Assembly (NCBI GenBank): GCA_023212695.1
Contig: JALCCG010000116.1
Span: 1-63,363 of the forward strand
Direction of reading: 5' to 3'
Length of the DNA: 63,363 bases
DNA from: Sporisorium sorghi
Lineage: Eukaryota; Basidiomycota; Ustilaginomycetes; Ustilaginales; Ustilaginaceae
How positions within the stretch are numbered: the stretch's first letter is position 1; every line of letters begins with the position of its first letter. The position numbers were made by a program, and so were the translations under genes. Positions 1 through 9,813 of the stretch are shown here, piece after piece. The notes under the pieces are model-generated. The model was not told where the DNA came from and ran no database searches. It saw only the letters and a program-made list of their open reading frames with translations.

Positions 1-3
1 GGG

Positions 4-77
<74 letters not shown>
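1..77. repeat. Poly-G run at the contig start
   Basis: The first 77 bases are G except for one A at position 6. Ordinary sequence begins at about 78. No TTAGGG-type telomere repeat is present. The run looks like a sequencing or assembly artefact, because two-colour Illumina chemistry calls dark cycles as G, but a real G tract cannot be excluded from one sequence. Confidence 0.85.
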
Positions 78-78
<1 letters not shown>

Positions 79-2916
79 GCTACGCTCGACTGTTGAATTG
101 TGCAGCCCTCAATCGGCGCTACTGTAGATCGGAGGACGAAATATCGAAAAAAGGCATGGCAGCGCAGGGCCGAGCAGGCGTAAGACAACTCTTTTCATTC
201 AAACGCCAAGCAAGAGGGCACACCGCATTGACAGACAGCCAGCAAAGATGTGATGGGCGTGGCTGGTCGGCAAACACACAGCAAGCAACAGCAGCAGCAG
301 CATGCAGTAACGAACGGCAAGCAGCGGTTAAGAATCCGTCTGTCTCGCTCGGCGAACGGCAATGCTCGAGGTCCACCCAAAGCGAGGTGATGGATTCGGT
401 GTCAGACAATTCATTCTCTCTCGAGTGGCCCGCAATACAGGTACGAGCGTGTCACTCCATGAACTCATGCGGGTCGAGTCTTGATTGCTCCGACAACCCT
501 CTTCCTTCAATGCGAGCCGTGAGTGTCTCGAGCAGAATGAGGTTTCCCTATGGTGCCTTTTCACTCTTGTGGAGCTTGTTGTCGTCCAATGATGGCTCTC
601 TCCCTGTTCATCGCTTGCTTTCCGAAAGCTCAAAACATGGCTCGGACTCGGCTCTGCCGATTGGTAGCCAGTCAGCCAGCTCGAAGCATGATCATACCAA
701 TAACAATCGAGCTAAAGATGCAAAGGCAAGCAGCATGGAAGCGCCGCCGTTGAATTCTACCTTGCAGATCCCTCTTCTGTAGCCGAACGTGCGTTCTTGT
801 CTTCTCTCTCTCTTGCCAAAAAGAACAAAAAACAAAAATAAATAAACAATAAATAAATAAATAAAAAAAAGGAAAAAAGAAGGTCGAATGCGCATGGCCG
901 CTCAACATTTTCACCTCCCTCGCTCTCGGCCTTTTTCTCTGCCGGAGACGAAGCAACTCTGACGAATGACATGATGGCCACCGGGGTGGATAGAGGGCAG
1001 AGGATCGAGAAGAGGGCGTCTGGCACAGACGAGACGAGACGAACTCACTCTTTAGTTGTGGGAGACCGGAACTTGCTTTGCATCTTTTGGTGTGTGTTCA
1101 AGATTCCAAGTGGCATGAATTCTGGGCATGCAGCGAAGACGGAGACGCACCATCATTGGCCGTCGGCGGACAAAGGGAGCTCGGAGGACTGCACATGCAA
1201 GAACGACATGGTCATTCTCACTTTTCCATGAAAAGTGTGGACTGCGGCATGCGGGACCAATTGTTCCTGTGCTTTCCCCAACGTTTTGTCTATCGATGGT
1301 GGAATGGCGGAGAGCCTGACCGGGAAATCGGGATCGGACCAACCGTTGGCCTGGACACCGGACCGTGGCCGACATTTCATCTTCATCAAGCATCGCAGGT
1401 AGCACGTCTCCTTTCCATCTGGCGGCACTGTCTGCAACTTGAGCGCTCGCAATGGTCGAATGCCACTTGCCCATCGTCGCGAGCGCACACGCCAACTGCG
1501 ATGGATCGGGCAAACTTGCCCGTCCGGCTCGTTCTTTGCCCAAAGAAAAGAGGCCGACATTCCAATCAGGGTTACCGGTTGAGTCCGTGATGCAAATCGG
1601 AAAGGCTTCTTCCAGTGTGACTCACGCCAACTCTATTGGCAGCTATCAACACGTCGGGACCATCCGACATGAAAAGCTCAAAGAGCGCGGAGACGGTAAA
1701 ACTTGGCCGAGGCAAGAGCTGTAGGGGTCGTGGATTTTTTCTCACGCTCTTCAAACCTTGAGCTTATTTGCACACTTCTCGAGATCACCCTCCGCAACGC
1801 TGCCTTTCTTTCTCTCGTCACACAGTCAAAGCAGAGCAACAGCCGTGTCAGCCGCCGCACTTTCGGCAATCACCCGACCGACCGACCCTCCGAAGATCCC
1901 AAGGCGTTTTGAGCGAGGCGATGGTCAGGTGATTTACCAGAGAGAGAAGCCCGGCGGCGTGACTTTGCGAGATGGCTGGCGTAGCCAAGCAGTGTGAACA
2001 CACTCACTCGCTGCTGCCTGCAAAGCTGAGCACGACAGTGTTGCTCTCTAACCAGTCAACACCGCGGCTCATCTCTCTTCATTTTGACCACAGCTGGCCT
2101 TGTCACTGTTTGGGCGACATGCCAAAGACTCGCTCGTCGAGACCGACACGACCGAAAACGACGAGCCAGCCCCTTGCTCTCTCATCTGCCGCCCTGTTTC
2201 TCGCTTGGCCACTATTCGAGGAATTGATCCCTGCCTAGGCCGCCATGAGCGCAACCTTCTCTGCGGCTCATAAGGGCTTCCGCGTTCCATCAGCTGGTCG
2301 AAGAGGCTGAAACTGCAGTGCGCTCCATCCTGCGCAGCGCCACCAACGGTGTCAAAGAAGCCATTCCGAATGGAGCATTTTCCTTTGCCAGCCACGGCTG
2401 GGCTTGACCCCAGTTGCGTCGGACCCCAGAAAACGGTCTTGGACGCCATCGAATGTTGCAACAAAAACTCAGACGACTCGAGTTCGGTTCGAGCTGTCAA
2501 GGAAATTCGTCCCGTCTCGAAACGATTCGGCGCCACAGTTTGTCTCGTTCAAACCCAGCCGCCGTTCTTTGCTCATGACCAGCACCGAAGCCGTCCGTCT
2601 TCTGCGCGCAGACGCTTCTTCCGCGGAACCCGCATGGAAGCAAGCAAGCCAAGCCACATCGAGCCCAGGTCTCGGTCACACGCGGCAGTAAGCGTATCAA
2701 TGGAAGCAGAAGCAGCTTTCCACGCATGTCTCACCTGCCCGGATTCTTTGACCGGGACAGACGATGCTTGTCACAAGTGGACCTCGATGCGTCCTTCCGG
2801 CTCAACTCTCTAAAACTCGGACACGGTCTCCTCCAGGCATAGGACAATCAGTCTCTGGCTGTGCATCTACAGAATTCTGGTGACATTGTCGACGGTAGAG
2901 AAGGTGCACGATAGGC
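78..2916. other. Region of 2.8 kb without a recognisable gene
   Basis: Open frames up to about 230 codons occur on both strands, but they overlap one another and many begin at non-ATG codons. None shows a domain, signal peptide or coherent composition that I recognise. An A-rich patch with repeated AAAT/AATA units lies near 825-875. The region may hold regulatory DNA, a non-coding RNA, a decayed gene or a small lineage-specific gene. Nothing in it supports a specific call. Confidence 0.5.
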
Positions 2917-4473
2917 TCACAGCTTGTTGGCTGCCTGCTGTCGCGGGTGAAACTTGTCGAGGTAAGCCAGCAGACGATTCGCCTCTCGCTCGCCCGACAC
3001 GTAAGCACCCGCTGCCGAACCGCGGTGGTTGATCTCCGTATGTTCGCCCGCAAAGCCAAGTCGGCCGTTCCACAGCGGTCTTGACAGCGCCTCAAAGTCC
3101 AATGGCGAAGTACCACTTGCGATCGAGACAGGCGACGTGGTAGCGCCACCAGTGAAAGGTTGCTTCGCCCATCTCGAGTAGAAGACATGCTTGGGAAGCG
3201 GCGACTGCTCTCCAGCACCGATCCGAGCAGTCAGGTAGGCGTGCAGTGCGTTTCCGGCCTCGATACGCTCGAACGCCTCCAGCTGCTTGGCCGCCTCGGC
3301 GCCTACCATGACGAGCAGCGAGTTGGACGCACCCTTTCCAACTTCTGTCGAACCTTCTCCAGCCAAGGACGAGACGATCAGCGTGGTCGACGAGTACAGC
3401 TCCCACAGTTTCTTCCCCGCATCGCCCTTGATGGACGAGGATGCAGGCGCAGACGAAGGCAGGACGAGGAATGTGCTCGTCTTGGCGTTCCACCAGGGCT
3501 GCTCGTAGTGCAGCAGCACCTTGTTCAGGTTGCCAACAGACACTTGCTTGATGGTCTCGAGTCTGCGTTCAGGCAGTGCTGGCTCCAACAGCGCTCCGGC
3601 CGTCTTTTTGAGCACAGCGATGGGGATGGTGACGAGCGCGGTGCGCGCGACGTACTCCTGTCCCTGCTTGGTGGTGATCTTGACATTGGACGTCTGGTGC
3701 TCGTCTCGAACCGACTGCACTTCCTGGCTCGTGTGAATTGAGCTGCCCAGCGATGTGATTTCATCGACGAGCTTGTTGATGATCGAGGTGAACCCGCCCT
3801 TGGGTGCTGCGTCGGTGCCGGCAAACGCATGCTCGAAGCCGTGCCACTTGAGGCTGGCCCTTTCGAGCTCGATACCCAAAGGGATGTGCAGCATCCTAGC
3901 CAAGTCACGCGCCGCCTTCCTCTCGCCCTCCGATTCGAGTCCAGCAAAGAGCGGCGATCCGTCGCTGAACATAAAATCAGCCAGCGAAGTGCTCGCGTCC
4001 GGTGGGCTCGCCGCCTGGTCGTGCGCTACCGCCTTCGCCGCCTCCTGCGCCCTACCCAAGTTCCCCGTCAGCTTCTGCGCCAGCGCCTGCGGCAGCACGC
4101 CATGCTCGCCCACCACTGCCGTCTCGCGCGCGCTCGGGATCATCACCGCAATCCCATACCTGTCCGTCAGCGCCTTCAACGGGCTGCCCTCCAGATAGCC
4201 GTGCATCCACGAGCAGCCGAAATCGCACCAGTAGTCGTTCCCGCTCGGCGCGGCGACGGTGCGCGAATGGTCGTGGACGTCCGTCTTGTCGCTCCACGTG
4301 TGCGTGAACGCCCGCCCGCCGATGCGCTCGCGTGCCTCGAGAACGGCCACCTTGCGCCCGGCTTGCGAGAGTTTGAGTGCGGCCGAGAGACCGGACCAGC
4401 CAGCGCCGATGATGAGCACATCGAGGATGTTGTTCGCCGCGGCCGTGGTTGCTGTTGCTGCTGCTTTGGCCAT
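2917..4473 (-). CDS. FAD-dependent amine oxidase, polyamine oxidase type
   Basis: This 518-residue flavoprotein of the FMS1/monoamine oxidase family probably oxidises a polyamine or another amine and yields an aldehyde and H2O2. The N-terminus carries the Rossmann FAD motif GAGWSG at residues 23-28, followed by the ribose-binding acidic residue in LEARERIGGRA (about 45-55). The second FAD-contact block, RLGFAGEHTE followed by GSAAGAYVSGEREA, lies near the C-terminus. Length fits the family and the ATG at 4473 gives an N-terminus just before the FAD fold. There is no signal peptide or membrane segment. The last three residues, NKL, resemble a weak peroxisomal PTS1; fungal and animal polyamine oxidases are often peroxisomal, so that location is an inference. 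The substrate cannot be fixed from sequence alone. Confidence 0.88.
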   Translation of the reverse strand: MAKAAATATTAAANNILDVLIIGAGWSGLSAALKLSQAGRKVAVLEARERIGGRAFTHTWSDKTDVHDHSRTVAAPSGNDYWCDFGCSWMHGYLEGSPLKALTDRYGIAVMIPSARETAVVGEHGVLPQALAQKLTGNLGRAQEAAKAVAHDQAASPPDASTSLADFMFSDGSPLFAGLESEGERKAARDLARMLHIPLGIELERASLKWHGFEHAFAGTDAAPKGGFTSIINKLVDEITSLGSSIHTSQEVQSVRDEHQTSNVKITTKQGQEYVARTALVTIPIAVLKKTAGALLEPALPERRLETIKQVSVGNLNKVLLHYEQPWWNAKTSTFLVLPSSAPASSSIKGDAGKKLWELYSSTTLIVSSLAGEGSTEVGKGASNSLLVMVGAEAAKQLEAFERIEAGNALHAYLTARIGAGEQSPLPKHVFYSRWAKQPFTGGATTSPVSIASGTSPLDFEALSRPLWNGRLGFAGEHTEINHRGSAAGAYVSGEREANRLLAYLDKFHPRQQAANKL

Positions 4474-4840
4474 TTTTGCGTTGAGATAGAGGTGGGTTAC
4501 GAGCGAAGATGGCGAGTGGGAAAGGAAGGTGGAAGGTGGAATGGAAGGGTGGACGTGGGGGTTGCGGCGGAAGATCTCTGATGCGTGGTGGTGTAATCAC
4601 GGTCAACTGTGCGCGCATGGATCACCTTTCTTCTCCCCGCACGCGCTGCAAAAAGGGAAAAAAAAAAAAAAAGTCGCCGGTCCCGTCAACCCCCACGCTC
4701 TTCGCAAATCACTCCACATCCTTCCTCAAACACAGAATCTTCACCATCACACATTCAACTCCCAATCACAGACACCCAATGCTGCGAGCAATCATCTGAG
4801 CAAGACGTGTGTAGCTGCATGAGCGGTCCATTGCCAAACG
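4474..4840. other. Intergenic: amine oxidase upstream / MED25 downstream
   Basis: This 367-bp spacer lies between two minus-strand genes. A 15-base A run at 4658-4672 sits about 185 bp upstream of the amine oxidase ATG and is a candidate nucleosome-excluding promoter tract. I see no gene in it. Confidence 0.6.
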
Positions 4841-7800
4841 CTACGACAGGAACCCAAACGCACGCAGCTGGTCCATCGACATGGGCTGGGAGAAGTCCAG
4901 TTGACCCGGTGCTCCTGCTCCTGCGTCGCCGCCTGCATCTGCTCCTCCTCCCTGCGCCTGACCCTGACCCTGCTGTTGTGGCTGCGGCTGACCCTGAGAC
5001 GCGCCACCGAACGGATTCAGATTGCTGAACAGCTGCTGCTGCTGCTGTGTCTGCTGCTGCTGTTGCGGTTGCTGCTGCGGAAACCCACCGAACAGCTGCG
5101 GCAACGCCTGGCCGAATGCCGCACCGCCCTGCTGCTGCTGTTGCTGCTGTCCACCCATCGCCGCACTTTGCCCCCCAATACCGAGCAATTGCGCCAGCGC
5201 CGCTAGATTCGGTTGCTGCGCCATATTGCTGCCTGCGCTGAACGCGTCCTGCTGCTGCGGTTGCGGCTGTTGTTGCGCCGGCTGCTGCTGCTGGCCCGAC
5301 AGGAGACTGCCAAATTGCGCGAGGTTGAAGTTTCCCAGATTGCCCAAGTTGCCCAGACTCGCCAGCCCCGCCTGCGCTTGCGGCTGCGCTTGCGGCTGCG
5401 CTTGCGGCTGCGCCTGAGCCGCGTTGTTCACCCCTGCACTGAGATTAGCCAGATTGATCCCGGCCCCGAGACCAGCCGCCGCGCCAAGCCCGGAAACAGG
5501 CACGTTGCCCGCAGCGTTCAGCGCGGCCAGGTTGAATGGCATCGACGAGCCGAGTCCCATCCCTGTCGCACCCTGCTGCTGTTGCGGTTGCACAGCGGGC
5601 ACAGTCACCGCAGCAGGCTGACCCTGCCCAGCGTTCGCATCATTCGGCGCACTCCCCGCAGCACTCGCACCACGCGCCCTCCCCTGCGCCTGCGGCGTCA
5701 CCACCTTCTGCTGCCCCACCCCTGCCGCCGCCGGCTGCGCCCCACTATTCTGCGCACTCAGCATCTTAGTAAACGGAATCGTATCCTTCAACACCACCCC
5801 TATCAACTTCGGCGCCACAGGAGCCTTCGCACTCCGCTCCGCACTGCTCGTCGGCTGCGTCGTCGCAAACAACACCAGGCCCGCACCGGCATTGCTACCA
5901 TGCCTGATGAAAGCACAGCTCTTCTTAGTGTCCAGGCTGCTCGCGAGGTTGGCGTACATCTGCCGGTTCTTCTCCGCGGTGGCTGGGGTAAGTACGGGAC
6001 CGGTGGAGGAGGTGTCGGGCTCCTGCGTGGAGAACAGGATGTACGGCGCGTTCTGGGATTGCGCGTAGACTTGCAGGTTGCGCGGGGCGAGCTGGGTTAT
6101 GGCCGTGATCTGCAGCTTGTCCGGCCACGGCATCATGAGGCGGTCGAGGAGCGGCGAGTTGGAGGTGGCGGATACGAGGGTGGCTACGTCGCGTTTTTGC
6201 TTCGTGACTGGGTCCGCGATGACGGACCACGTGAGTGCACCGCGCCAGAAGGGTTTGGGGCGCGTTGGGCTCGGCGGTGGTTGCGTAGCCGTTACTGTGC
6301 TGTTCGCGCTCGACGATGCCCCGGCATCGTTCGTAGTCGCAGCACCCGCAGCTGGAACCGCTGGCTTCTGCCCGCTCGCCGCCTGCACACCCGGCTGCAA
6401 CGCCATCGCCGTCGTCTGCTGACCACCCACCAAGCTCCCACTCCTCGCCGGCCTCGCCAGCGCCGCACTTCCATTGCCCGGCCCGCCCAGATTGACACCC
6501 ATCTCCTTGGCCTCCTTATCGATATTGATCAAACTCTGCAGGCTGACATTGAAATTCGGCGCGGTCTCTGCACCACTAACGATCCTCTGGACGAGCATCT
6601 TGAGCGCATGCTGCTGCGTCATGAGCTGCGCCTTGAGCTGGTCGAGATACGCCTTATTCATCCCTGGCGGTTTGTTGGGGATAGTCTCGCCAGCCGCCTC
6701 GGTTTTTGCAACGACAGAGTAGGCAGCCGCCCAGTTCTTGATCATGGTCTCTTGCTGGGAGCGCAGGAAGAGCACTTTGGTGCTGATGCTCGGATCGAGT
6801 TTGATGTTGCGCGGCATCTCGCCGGGTGCACCGTTGCCGCTTCCAGGTGCGGAGGTGGATGCGGATGGAACAACATTCGAGGCGTTGCCCGCGGGGTGCG
6901 ACGGTTGCGACTGAGAAATGCTGCCGGACTTGGATCGCTTGACCGGCGTGGAAGCCGGATCGCTTTCATCCTCTCTACCTCTCTTGGCAGAAGCAGCCGT
7001 TGCTGGAGATGCAGCAGCATTAACCCTGGTGCCAGAGCCAGGCGTGAGACCGGACGATACAATGTTGGCTTCATGAAAGATCCTGACACGCACCGCTTCG
7101 GGCAGCAGGGCGGCGAGGTCTTCGTTGGCGAGCTTGTTGGGCTCTGCTACGATCTTGTGCAGACCAATGATGGCGGCGAGCGCCTCTCTGGACGATGTCA
7201 CCGTCGTATCGGTCGAAATAGGCTTGACAGCACAGCTGGTGATGGACACGCCGAGACGAGCGAGCCTGGCACCTATCGTCGGGGCAGTGGCGCGATCGTT
7301 GGCAGCATCTGCATTGAAAAAGGGCGGCGATGACAGGTCGAGTGACACATCGCCCGAGTCGAGGCATACATGCAGCATGTGTCGTGCAAGTACGGGAGAC
7401 TTTTTGGGTGCCAGTGGATTGTGTATCCCATTGTTGGATGGTTGGAGCAGCTCGAGCGCAGCTACAAAGGCTTCGAGGACATGCGCGGTGGGTTTTGTGG
7501 CACTTCTCCCGTCGATCAACGAGTATATTGAGGCTGATGGATCTGCATCATTCGACAGATCTGACCGGTCTGGGCCGAGCCAGGGTTCTGGAGACTGGAG
7601 ACTGGACGCGATGGGTTTGGAACCTGGTTGAAGCTTGGTGCGACTGAGCGTCCACGATGGACGCAAGAGCGACTTGTCTAGGGTGGATCTGTAGACGACG
7701 CAGCCAATGGTGAGGCGTGAGCCAGAGTAGGCAGTGTTGAGCTTTTTGGAGATGCTTTCTACGAGCGGTATGACTACGCTGCGCCACTTGCGTCGTACGG

Positions 7801-7969
7801 TAGGATGGTCGAGCAGAACGAGTACGAGCTGGGTTTCTGGCAAGGCCTGTAGAGACGAGAGGGCGATGGAGGTGGCTCGAGGCGTGTTGTTGGAGAGCAT
7901 GGCAAGGGGTGAGGGAGTGGTCATGCCAATAGCTGCTGCAGAGCTGCCTGCGGGTGTTGGCGTTGTCAT
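4841..7969 (-). CDS. MED25: Mediator complex subunit 25 (VWA + ACID domains)
   Basis: This is a predicted 1042-residue Mediator subunit, which would bridge activators to RNA polymerase II in the nucleus. Residues about 20-265 match the MED25-type von Willebrand A domain (LVLVLLDHPTVRRKW, LTIGCVVYR). Residues about 569-737 match the activator-interacting ACID/PTOV domain: FWRGALTW, PWPDKLQITAI, and a C-terminal strand pair around GVVLKDTIPFTKML. The linker is Ser/Pro/Ala-rich. The C-terminus is strongly Gln-rich and includes an Ala-Gln-Pro-Gln repeat. The frame stays open upstream to 8338, but that codon is TTG; the ATG at 7969 directly precedes the VWA domain and is preferred. S. cerevisiae lacks MED25, so the gene is easily missed in fungal annotation. 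The activators it would bind are unknown. Confidence 0.82.
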   Translation of the reverse strand: MTTPTPAGSSAAAIGMTTPSPLAMLSNNTPRATSIALSSLQALPETQLVLVLLDHPTVRRKWRSVVIPLVESISKKLNTAYSGSRLTIGCVVYRSTLDKSLLRPSWTLSRTKLQPGSKPIASSLQSPEPWLGPDRSDLSNDADPSASIYSLIDGRSATKPTAHVLEAFVAALELLQPSNNGIHNPLAPKKSPVLARHMLHVCLDSGDVSLDLSSPPFFNADAANDRATAPTIGARLARLGVSITSCAVKPISTDTTVTSSREALAAIIGLHKIVAEPNKLANEDLAALLPEAVRVRIFHEANIVSSGLTPGSGTRVNAAASPATAASAKRGREDESDPASTPVKRSKSGSISQSQPSHPAGNASNVVPSASTSAPGSGNGAPGEMPRNIKLDPSISTKVLFLRSQQETMIKNWAAAYSVVAKTEAAGETIPNKPPGMNKAYLDQLKAQLMTQQHALKMLVQRIVSGAETAPNFNVSLQSLINIDKEAKEMGVNLGGPGNGSAALARPARSGSLVGGQQTTAMALQPGVQAASGQKPAVPAAGAATTNDAGASSSANSTVTATQPPPSPTRPKPFWRGALTWSVIADPVTKQKRDVATLVSATSNSPLLDRLMMPWPDKLQITAITQLAPRNLQVYAQSQNAPYILFSTQEPDTSSTGPVLTPATAEKNRQMYANLASSLDTKKSCAFIRHGSNAGAGLVLFATTQPTSSAERSAKAPVAPKLIGVVLKDTIPFTKMLSAQNSGAQPAAAGVGQQKVVTPQAQGRARGASAAGSAPNDANAGQGQPAAVTVPAVQPQQQQGATGMGLGSSMPFNLAALNAAGNVPVSGLGAAAGLGAGINLANLSAGVNNAAQAQPQAQPQAQPQAQAGLASLGNLGNLGNFNLAQFGSLLSGQQQQPAQQQPQPQQQDAFSAGSNMAQQPNLAALAQLLGIGGQSAAMGGQQQQQQQGGAAFGQALPQLFGGFPQQQPQQQQQTQQQQQLFSNLNPFGGASQGQPQPQQQGQGQAQGGGADAGGDAGAGAPGQLDFSQPMSMDQLRAFGFLS
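5378..5417 (-). repeat. 12-bp tandem repeat encoding (Ala-Gln-Pro-Gln)n
   Basis: Within the MED25 C-terminus a 12-base unit (gcttgcggctgc on the plus strand) repeats about three times and encodes AQPQ. It is flanked by CAG/CAA-rich polyglutamine stretches between about 5025 and 5300. Such in-frame arrays are likely length-polymorphic. Confidence 0.8.
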
Positions 7970-8438
7970 TGTCAGCTGCTGCCAGAAACCGAGGTGGTGG
8001 AGGATGTCGTTGCTTGGGGAGCAGCACTCTAGCTGAGCATGTTGAGGAAGAAGACGCAGCAGCGAATGCTTGCTTCGAGCTGACAGTGACTGATCTGCTA
8101 GCAAGCGGGAAGAGGCGCAACGTATGCCAAGACGAGTTGGTGGTGTAGTGGAAGAATGCTGTTGGATGCTCAGCTCGATCTGTGCGTGTCTGCTCCGGTC
8201 GCTCGTCTTCCGCATTCCTTTGAAAATTCGAGTGACACTGCGCTGTGCTAATTGCAATACAGTATTTTCGGGACGCCCCGAAGTCAAGCTTTCGGTCGTA
8301 CCGACGATCAACTTTTTGTTCTCACGCCATCTCGTCAAGGTTTTGGTGATACGGTCACACAGCTCCTGGGCTGTCTCCGAAGACCATTGTCTATTGTCTA
8401 TTCGAATGTGAACTCATTGACTATGCTGTATCACAATC
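7970..8438. other. Intergenic: MED25 upstream region
   Basis: This 469-bp spacer is the promoter side of MED25 and the downstream side of the acetyltransferase gene. It contains an in-frame open extension of MED25 up to 8338 but no ATG that improves the domain model. I saw no clear TATA box. Confidence 0.5.
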
Positions 8439-9128
8439 TCACGCCCGCTCCTCCTCCGACAAGGTCCTCCTCGCCCTGCACGGCGAACCCGCAGCGACGC
8501 TCCAATCCGGAATGTTCTTTGTCACCACGCTTCCCGCCCCAATCGTGCAACCACGCCCAATCGTAACCCCTGCCATAATGATCGTACCGCCACCGACCCA
8601 CGTATCCTTGCCAATGCTAACCGGCAGACTCCTCTCCAACCCCTGCTTCCTCTCCTTAACCGACACCGAATGCGTGCCGCAGTAAATGCTCACATTCGGC
8701 CCAAACAGCACCCCATCACCCAGCCTCACCTCGGAACAGTCGAGAATCGTAGTGTTGTAATTCGCATAGAACGCGCCCTCCGGCTTGATGTTGGTGCCGT
8801 AGTCCACCCACAGCGGCGGCTCGATCTCGACCTTGGCCAGTTGTGCAGCTGGCAGCCCGAGCAGCTCCGAGAGCAGACGCGTGCGATCCTCGGACATGAC
8901 TGTTTGTCCCTCGGTCATGCCAGCGCTTGCATCGTCGAGTGCTGAAGTGGGCTGCGTCTTGTTGTACTCGGTCTGCAGCCGGCGCGCTTTGACGCGGGCA
9001 CGGATGAGGTGCTCCGTGTTGGCTAGGTAGGCAAGTCCGACGAGCATCTTTTGCTCTTCGCTCATCGTTGCGATCTTGTCGCCGTACTGGCGGTCGATGT
9101 CGTCGAAGAGTTTTGATGTGCCGGACAT
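8439..9128 (-). CDS. Sugar O-acetyltransferase, hexapeptide-repeat (maltose acetyltransferase type)
   Basis: A 229-residue acyltransferase predicted to move an acetyl group from acetyl-CoA to a sugar hydroxyl. Residues about 27-58 form the N-terminal maltose-acetyltransferase helix pair (LVGLAYLANTEHL, ARVKARRLQTEYN). From about 100 the chain becomes a left-handed beta-helix with hexapeptide repeats such as LGDGVLFGPNVSI, VGGGTIIMAGVTI and GRGCTIGAGSVV. The catalytic His is expected at His153 in YCGTHSV. Length is slightly above bacterial Maa/NodL (about 185) because of a polar insertion at about 59-85. No signal peptide is seen, so it is probably cytosolic. The gene starts 685 bp from the divergent tyrosyl-tRNA synthetase. 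The natural acceptor sugar is unknown. Confidence 0.88.
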   Translation of the reverse strand: MSGTSKLFDDIDRQYGDKIATMSEEQKMLVGLAYLANTEHLIRARVKARRLQTEYNKTQPTSALDDASAGMTEGQTVMSEDRTRLLSELLGLPAAQLAKVEIEPPLWVDYGTNIKPEGAFYANYNTTILDCSEVRLGDGVLFGPNVSIYCGTHSVSVKERKQGLERSLPVSIGKDTWVGGGTIIMAGVTIGRGCTIGAGSVVTKNIPDWSVAAGSPCRARRTLSEEERA

Positions 9129-9813
9129 GGTGAGTGGAGTGAGCAGAGTGATTCAGCTGGGTTCGAGTCTAGGATGTGGTGTGGGTGACAGAGTGTGCCG
9201 GCTGAAGCAGAGGCGGTGATGGTGACAGTGGTCAAGGTGTCTAGCCGTGAAGGCAAGACGGAAAGCTGGTCACACGACTGTTGGTCACACGTGAAGCCCA
9301 GTGATATCCGTCAGGGGCCATGCCAAGACTCTGTCCTCGTCGGGAAGACGCTCACTTGTCCCCGCACCGACCACGGCACGAGAACCACCGACTCGCCGTG
9401 GGGGAGAAACGGAGACACAGCAGCGCTTTAATTTACCCGAAACGCTCGGAAATCGCTCTCTTTGCCTCCACGTCAGAGACCAAGCGTTGAAACCACATCT
9501 TGAGACTGTCGAGAGAACGCCAAGGAGCGATGAAGGTCACTCGAACGAGCTGTGAGCATGATCAAGCGATCCGTACAGCCTCTCTCTATCGCACAAGGTC
9601 GCTGTAGCAGATCCCTGAAATGCCTCCAAAGCCGGCCTTCGAGTGGCTCTGTGCGAACGCACGCGTTACCTGAAAGGTGTATTACATAAGCATGACATTT
9701 CCACGCAAGCGCAGGCGAGTCAGAGCAAAAAGGCGCCTTTCCCTTGATCTTCTTCGCAGCTCAGACGCTCGAACGTCACTCACCCACTCACCATCACCAT
9801 CTGCTTCAACAAC
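9129..9813. other. Divergent promoter region: acetyltransferase / TYS1
   Basis: This 685-bp spacer lies between two genes read away from each other and must contain both promoters. There is no convincing gene or tRNA. Pyrimidine-rich sequence precedes the TYS1 ATG. Confidence 0.55.

Noticed and set aside
1..77. G run considered as a telomere
   Set aside because: No TTAGGG-type repeat; a pure G run with one A is not a known fungal telomere.
93..2813. Several open frames of 90-230 codons in the left-end region
   Set aside because: They overlap on both strands, several lack an ATG, and none has a recognisable motif, signal peptide or low-ambiguity start.
5213..7333. 706-codon open frame antisense to MED25
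   Set aside because: Arg/Leu-rich shadow of the opposite strand caused by GC-rich, biased codons and CAG repeats. No domain, and the sense protein has clear MED25 domains.
8336..8338. Upstream start for MED25
   Set aside because: The codon is TTG, not ATG, and the added 123 residues show no conserved feature.
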